9,169 bases of DNA from Candidatus Gastranaerophilales bacterium (GTDB lineage: Bacteria > Cyanobacteriota > Vampirovibrionia > Gastranaerophilales > Gastranaerophilaceae), in contig CANQZO010000071.1 in the NCBI GenBank assembly GCA_947628355.1, positions 1-9,169 of the forward strand, in the 5' to 3' direction. Positions 6,836 to 9,169 of the stretch are shown piece by piece (within the stretch, counting starts at the first letter, position 1; every line of letters starts with the position of its first letter). The notes beneath the pieces were generated by a model, which saw only the letters and a list, made by a program, of their open reading frames with translations, did not search any database and had not been told where the DNA came from. Made by a program: the position numbers and the translations under genes.

Positions 6836-7594
6836 TTAAACATCAGCAATGTTATTTTTTTCTTTTTCCAATTTTTTTAAATAAGCCTTAATTTGCTGAA
6901 TTTGTTTGGGTTTGATATATTTAAACTGACCTTTTTTAAGCCCTTGCAGGTCAACAGGTCCCATAGAAATTCGTTTTAAAGAAATAACGCTGTGTCCAAG
7001 TATATCAAGCATTTTTCTGATTTGCCTGTTCAAACCTTGATATAAAACGATTTCAAGCACGGTATTTTTTCCCTCAAAGTCAATAATACGGGCAAAAGCG
7101 TAGGCAATTTGTCCTTTTTCAATTTCAATACCTTTTTCCATTAAAGTTAAATCGTTAAGATTAAGTTTACCCTGCGCGCATACTCTGTATGTTTTAGGCA
7201 CTTTAATTGAGGGGTGAGCAAAAGCGTTAATAAAATCGCCGTCATTAGTAAGAATTAACAATCCCGTAGAGTCCTTATCGAGTCTGCCGATAGGTTTTAA
7301 ATTATGAACTTCCTCGGGCAAAATGTCATATATGGTTTTTCTACCCTTTTCATCATCTGTTGTAGTAATATATCCAGCGGGTTTATAAAATCGGATATAT
7401 TTAAGTTCCTGCGGTTCAATCACGTCACCATATACAGATACTTTATCTTTAGGACTTATAAGTAATCCGAGTTCTTTAACAACATTTCCGTTAACTTTAA
7501 CTTTACCTGCCTCTATAAGCTCATCAGCCTTACGGCGAGAGCAGTAACCAGTTGAAGCAATATATTTATTAAGTCTGACTTTTTGAGTTTTCAT
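6836..7594 (-). CDS. rluB: rRNA pseudouridine synthase, RsuA/RluB/RluE/RluF family
   Basis: The enzyme isomerises a specific uridine in ribosomal RNA to pseudouridine. In the 252-residue chain, residues 5-50 are an S4 RNA-binding domain (RLNKYIASTGYCSRRKADELI, GKVKVNG). The catalytic domain begins with FYKPAGYITTT (69-79) and has the family signature GRLDKDSTGLLILTNDG (103-119), in which Asp106 is the catalytic aspartate. YQGLNRQIRKML (185-196) is the usual C-terminal RNA/active-site motif. A lysine-rich tail (230-248) follows. The length and the S4 domain favour RluB (23S) over the shorter RluE, but target choice between 23S and 16S rRNA cannot be settled from sequence, so the symbol is tentative. 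It starts 20 nt after the upstream regulator stops and has no visible Shine-Dalgarno, suggesting readthrough or coupling from the regulator genes. Confidence 0.93.
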   Translation of the reverse strand: MKTQKVRLNKYIASTGYCSRRKADELIEAGKVKVNGNVVKELGLLISPKDKVSVYGDVIEPQELKYIRFYKPAGYITTTDDEKGRKTIYDILPEEVHNLKPIGRLDKDSTGLLILTNDGDFINAFAHPSIKVPKTYRVCAQGKLNLNDLTLMEKGIEIEKGQIAYAFARIIDFEGKNTVLEIVLYQGLNRQIRKMLDILGHSVISLKRISMGPVDLQGLKKGQFKYIKPKQIQQIKAYLKKLEKEKNNIADV

Positions 7595-7614
7595 AATGTA
7601 ATAATAACTGAAAA

Positions 7615-7833
7615 TTACAAAGTTTTAAACAACTCTTCCATGGAGATTTCAAGAGCATTGGATATTTTCAACAAAGAAATCAAACCCGGACGATTTATAC
7701 TCACCTCAATTTTTCCGAGATAATCTAAACTTATTCCTGATTTTTCCGCCAACTTTTCTTGAGTAAGGTGTCTTTGTTCTCTTAAAAATTTAATTCTTTT
7801 TCCCAATTTTTTATAAAAATATACACAATTCAT
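7615..7833 (-). CDS. Small XRE-family helix-turn-helix regulator
   Basis: The 72 residues are almost entirely one Cro/C1-type DNA-binding domain. LGKRIKFLREQRHLTQEKLAEKSGISLDYLGKIE (about 10-43) carries helices 1-3, with LTQEKLAEKSG and the recognition helix ISLDYLGKIE. RPGLISLLKISNALEISMEELFKTL completes the five-helix bundle. There is no additional sensor or oligomerisation domain, so it resembles stand-alone XRE regulators of the SinR/Cro size class. Only 2 nt separate it from the stop of the regulator upstream, so the two are certainly cotranscribed. It differs clearly from the two regulators before it and is not part of that duplication. No Shine-Dalgarno is visible before the ATG. The DNA target is unknown. 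Confidence 0.9.
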   Translation of the reverse strand: MNCVYFYKKLGKRIKFLREQRHLTQEKLAEKSGISLDYLGKIEVSINRPGLISLLKISNALEISMEELFKTL

Positions 7834-7835
7834 AA

Positions 7836-8108
7836 TTAATCAATTAATGTAAATTCTTTTCCCAAGTCATTTCTTATTTCAGAAATCAAATCTTCTAAAG
7901 GAATATTCAGTGCTTCAGAAATTCTCCATAAAGTTGAAATTTGAGGGTCTTTAATACCCTTTTCCAAATCCGACCAAATTGACTTTGTCAACATAATTTC
8001 AGCAGAAATACGACTGACAGATTTTTTTTGTCTTTCTCTGTGAGTTTTAACAATTTTTGCGATAGATTTTTGTAATTTTAACTTTGATTGAAAATAATTA
8101 ACACTCAT
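7836..8108 (-). CDS. XRE-family helix-turn-helix regulator, tandem paralogue 1
   Basis: The 90-residue protein has an N-terminal lysine-rich helix (SKLKLQKSIAKIVKTHRERQ) followed by an XRE-type domain, with SRISAEIMLTKSIWSDLEKG as the turn and recognition helix and DPQISTLWRISEALNIPLEDL as helices 4-5. The tail is IRNDLGKEFTLID. By hand alignment it matches the next regulator upstream (8151-8429) at 46 of 80 positions, so the two arose by tandem duplication. Most differences lie in the N-terminal helix and the last third, while KSIWS..EKG and KDPQ.STLW are kept. A GTTCTAA element like that in the divergent operator lies about 30 bp upstream of its start. It probably acts as a dimer, and heterodimers with the paralogue are possible. 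No Shine-Dalgarno is visible before the ATG. Confidence 0.88.
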   Translation of the reverse strand: MSVNYFQSKLKLQKSIAKIVKTHRERQKKSVSRISAEIMLTKSIWSDLEKGIKDPQISTLWRISEALNIPLEDLISEIRNDLGKEFTLID

Positions 8109-8141
8109 TATTTAATAATAGTGCTATTTCAAAATCAACTC

Positions 8142-8154
8142 GTTCTAATATTAG
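8142..8154. promoter_or_regulatory. Possible operator copy GTTCTAATATTAG upstream of the second regulator
   Basis: GTTCTAATATTAG contains the perfect 10-bp palindrome CTAATATTAG and begins with the same GTTCTAA seven-mer that forms the left arm of the dyad at 8442-8457. It overlaps the stop codon of the first regulator and lies some 30 bp before the start of the second. Sharing of the seven-mer is seen; binding by these regulators is inference. Confidence 0.35.
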
Positions 8155-8429
8155 TCCAAATCAGATAAAGAAAATTTATTTCCTAATTTATTTCTTATTT
8201 TATATGATAATTGGTCAATAGTAATATCTAAAGCCTCTGATATTTTCCATAATGTAGAATATTGAGGGTCCTTTTCACCTTTTTCAATTTTTGACCATAT
8301 TGACTTTGCCATTAATACCTCGGCAGAAATACAACTTATAGACTTATCTTGAGAAAGTCTTAATTCTTTTATAACATCAGCTGTTGCCTTTTGTAATTTT
8401 CTCTTTTGTATTTCAATTTCATCTTGCAT
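8151..8429 (-). CDS. XRE-family helix-turn-helix regulator, tandem paralogue 2
   Basis: This is the first gene of the minus-strand regulator series. Its 92 residues have a charged N-terminal helix (EIEIQKRKLQKATADVIKELRLS), then the XRE domain with SCISAEVLMAKSIWSKIEKG and DPQYSTLWKISEALDITIDQL, and a short tail IRNKLGNKFSLSDLD. It is the duplicate of the neighbour at 7836-8108. It starts divergently from the 75-residue coiled-coil gene, and the region between them contains two overlapping dyads. Repression of both directions by this protein and/or its paralogue is the natural reading, although unproven. The ATG follows the AT-only sequence TAAAATAAAATA without a Shine-Dalgarno, so its mRNA may have a very short leader. 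Single-domain size and lack of a peptidase or kinase partner argue against a full phage C1 repressor. Confidence 0.88.
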   Translation of the reverse strand: MQDEIEIQKRKLQKATADVIKELRLSQDKSISCISAEVLMAKSIWSKIEKGEKDPQYSTLWKISEALDITIDQLSYKIRNKLGNKFSLSDLD

Positions 8430-8451
8430 TATTTTATTTTAGTTCTAAAAT
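8424..8451 (+). promoter_or_regulatory. Candidate rightward promoter for the coiled-coil gene
   Basis: TTGCAT (8424-8429) is followed after 16 nt by TAAAAT (8446-8451). Transcription would begin near 8458 and give a leader of about 30 nt with a good Shine-Dalgarno. The -10 box lies inside the first dyad, so a protein bound there would block it. The -35 matches the consensus only in its TTG. Confidence 0.35.
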
Positions 8452-8466
8452 TAGAACAGGTGTTCT
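8442..8466. promoter_or_regulatory. Overlapping dyad operator in the divergent regulator/coiled-coil region
   Basis: Two perfect inverted repeats share an arm: GTTCTAA-AA-TTAGAAC (8442-8457) and AGAACA-GG-TGTTCT (8453-8466). The result is three alternating half-sites, GTTCT (8442), AGAAC (8453) and GTTCT (8462), roughly one helical turn apart. The position between divergent genes, one of which encodes a helix-turn-helix protein, strongly suggests an operator for autoregulation. Which of the three regulators binds is not shown. Confidence 0.65.
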
Positions 8467-8477
8467 TGTATTGAAAC

Positions 8478-8484
8478 GAGGTGA
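8478..8484 (+). promoter_or_regulatory. Shine-Dalgarno GAGGTGA that fixes the start at 8490
   Basis: GAGGTGA lies 5 nt before the ATG at 8490. The in-frame GTG at 8481 is part of this ribosome binding site, so the longer reading starting there is rejected. Confidence 0.8.
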
Positions 8485-8489
8485 TTAAA

Positions 8490-8717
8490 ATGAATGAAAG
8501 ACATGGCATAATTGAAGATAAATTGACAGAAACATCATTAATAATCGGAAAAATGGGTACCATAATTAAATTAATTGACCAACTTGTATGGGAAGAAGAT
8601 ATAAAAGAAAATATGGATGATTTAAAAAACTCCTACGAAATTTTATCCGAAAATTATAAAACACTTAAAGAAAATTTTTCAGAATTAGATAAATTATTAA
8701 AAGATAATTTATCTTAA
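8490..8717 (+). CDS. Small leucine-zipper-like coiled-coil protein
   Basis: I do not recognise this 75-residue protein. Residues 16-34 are moderately hydrophobic (SLIIGKMGTIIKLIDQLVW) but contain lysines and an aspartate, so they are more likely an amphipathic helix than a membrane segment. From about 38 to 70 it has a strict heptad pattern: L45, L52, L59 and L66 at one core position and M42, Y49, Y56, F63 and L70 at the other. It should form a parallel or antiparallel coiled-coil dimer. There is no basic region before the zipper, so it is not a bZIP DNA binder. The chain is acidic and lysine-rich and probably cytosolic. A strong Shine-Dalgarno and its divergent position opposite an XRE regulator support a real gene. 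It could be an antirepressor, adaptor or small toxin, but none of these is demonstrated. Confidence 0.75.
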   Translation: MNERHGIIEDKLTETSLIIGKMGTIIKLIDQLVWEEDIKENMDDLKNSYEILSENYKTLKENFSELDKLLKDNLS

Positions 8718-8781
8718 CGAAGTGAAACAATTTTTTAACAGTAAGGTTTTAAGCTCATATTTATAGTAAAATTTTATTGTT

Positions 8782-9169
8782 ATGTTTGAAAATTTATCTG
8801 ATAAACTGCAAGAGATTATAAAAAAGGCTTCGGGAAATGCTAAATTAACCGAAGAAAATATGCAAGACGCTTTAAGAGAAGTGCGCCGTGCACTTTTAGA
8901 AGCGGATGTCAGTTTAAAATCCGTCAAAATATTTATGACGAATTTAAAAGAAAAAGCGCTTGGAGAAGATGTAATTAACGGAGTAAATCCTTCTCAGCAG
9001 TTAGTAAAAATAGTACATGATGAGCTTGTAAATATACTGGGCAAAGAAAACAGTCCGTTAAATTTAACGGGACACCCGAGTTTAATAATGATGTTAGGCT
9101 TACAGGGTTCAGGAAAAACCACATCGGCAGCAAAACTTGCAGTAAAATTAAAAAAAGAGGGAAAAAATC
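8782..9169 (+). CDS. ffh: Signal recognition particle GTPase Ffh, N-terminal part (3' end outside window)
   Basis: Ffh binds signal sequences of nascent membrane proteins at the ribosome and, with 4.5S RNA and FtsY, delivers them to the Sec translocon. The 129 visible residues cover the N domain, including MFENLSDKLQEI and ALREVRRALLEADVSL (30-45, with the conserved ALLEADV). They also cover the beginning of the G domain with the P-loop GLQGSGKTT (106-114). ALLEADV plus GLQGSGKTT distinguishes Ffh from most FtsY proteins, which usually have a longer acidic N-terminus and G(N/V)NGxGKTT. The gene follows the coiled-coil gene by 64 bp. No Shine-Dalgarno is visible. TATAGT and TAAAAT boxes lie just upstream (8762-8772), the latter 9 nt from the ATG, so a very short leader is possible. 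The remainder (GTPase motifs and the methionine-rich M domain) is beyond the window. Confidence 0.96.
   Translation, partial: MFENLSDKLQEIIKKASGNAKLTEENMQDALREVRRALLEADVSLKSVKIFMTNLKEKALGEDVINGVNPSQQLVKIVHDELVNILGKENSPLNLTGHPSLIMMLGLQGSGKTTSAAKLAVKLKKEGKN

Noticed and set aside
8109..8138. Promoter TTGATT-17-TTAAAT before the second regulator
   Set aside because: The -10 would end one base before the ATG, placing the transcription start inside the coding sequence. The alternative TATTAT box gives a 12-nt spacer, too short.
7615..8717. Classical type II toxin-antitoxin locus
   Set aside because: No RelE, HigB, HipA, MazF or Fic-type toxin is recognisable. The only non-regulator partner is the 75-residue coiled-coil protein on the opposite strand, so the label would be unsupported.
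8709..8927. Open frame on the minus strand opposite the start of ffh
   Set aside because: It is antisense to the conserved N domain of Ffh, has no domain or start signal and is explained by codon structure of ffh.

Overview
The window is AT-rich bacterial DNA, most likely from a non-photosynthetic relative of the cyanobacteria (Melainabacteria/Vampirovibrionia, perhaps Gastranaerophilales). The strongest evidence is that the RNA polymerase beta' subunit is split into rpoC1 and rpoC2. The break lies at the cyanobacterial position, and a domain of roughly 650 residues interrupts the trigger loop of RpoC2. The low GC content and the absence of any photosynthesis gene fit a gut-type melainabacterium better than a typical cyanobacterium. 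The order-level assignment is inference.

Layout. Positions 1-4279 (+) hold the 3' end of rpoC1 and all of rpoC2. A strong intrinsic terminator (4303-4340) follows, abutting the Shine-Dalgarno of a small exported protein with an NTF2-like look (4351-4815, +). Converging on it from the minus strand is a 504-residue protein (4820-6334) with a hydrophobic segment, an alanine/lysine/glutamate 11-residue repeat and a degenerate protein-kinase-like C-terminal domain. Continuing upstream on the minus strand are panD (aspartate 1-decarboxylase), an RsuA/RluB-family pseudouridine synthase, and three consecutive small XRE-type helix-turn-helix regulators, two of which are tandem duplicates. A 60-bp divergent region (8430-8489) with overlapping GTTCT/AGAAC dyads separates these from a 75-residue leucine-zipper-like protein on the plus strand (8490-8717). 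The window ends in the first 129 codons of ffh (signal recognition particle GTPase).

How the parts work together. rpoC1/rpoC2, rluB, panD and ffh are core housekeeping genes. The accessory interest lies in two inserts between them. The first is the pair of convergent envelope-type genes after rpoC2. The second is the compact module of three regulators plus a divergent coiled-coil protein between rluB and ffh. Its shared dyad operator suggests an autoregulated switch, possibly a degenerate phage-type or stress-response control unit. Several minus-strand genes and ffh lack a visible Shine-Dalgarno. panD in particular has an extended -10 box only 9 nt from its ATG, so leaderless mRNAs are plausible here. 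No gene-free stretch longer than about 100 bases occurs, and I saw no tRNA, rRNA, CRISPR or insertion sequence.
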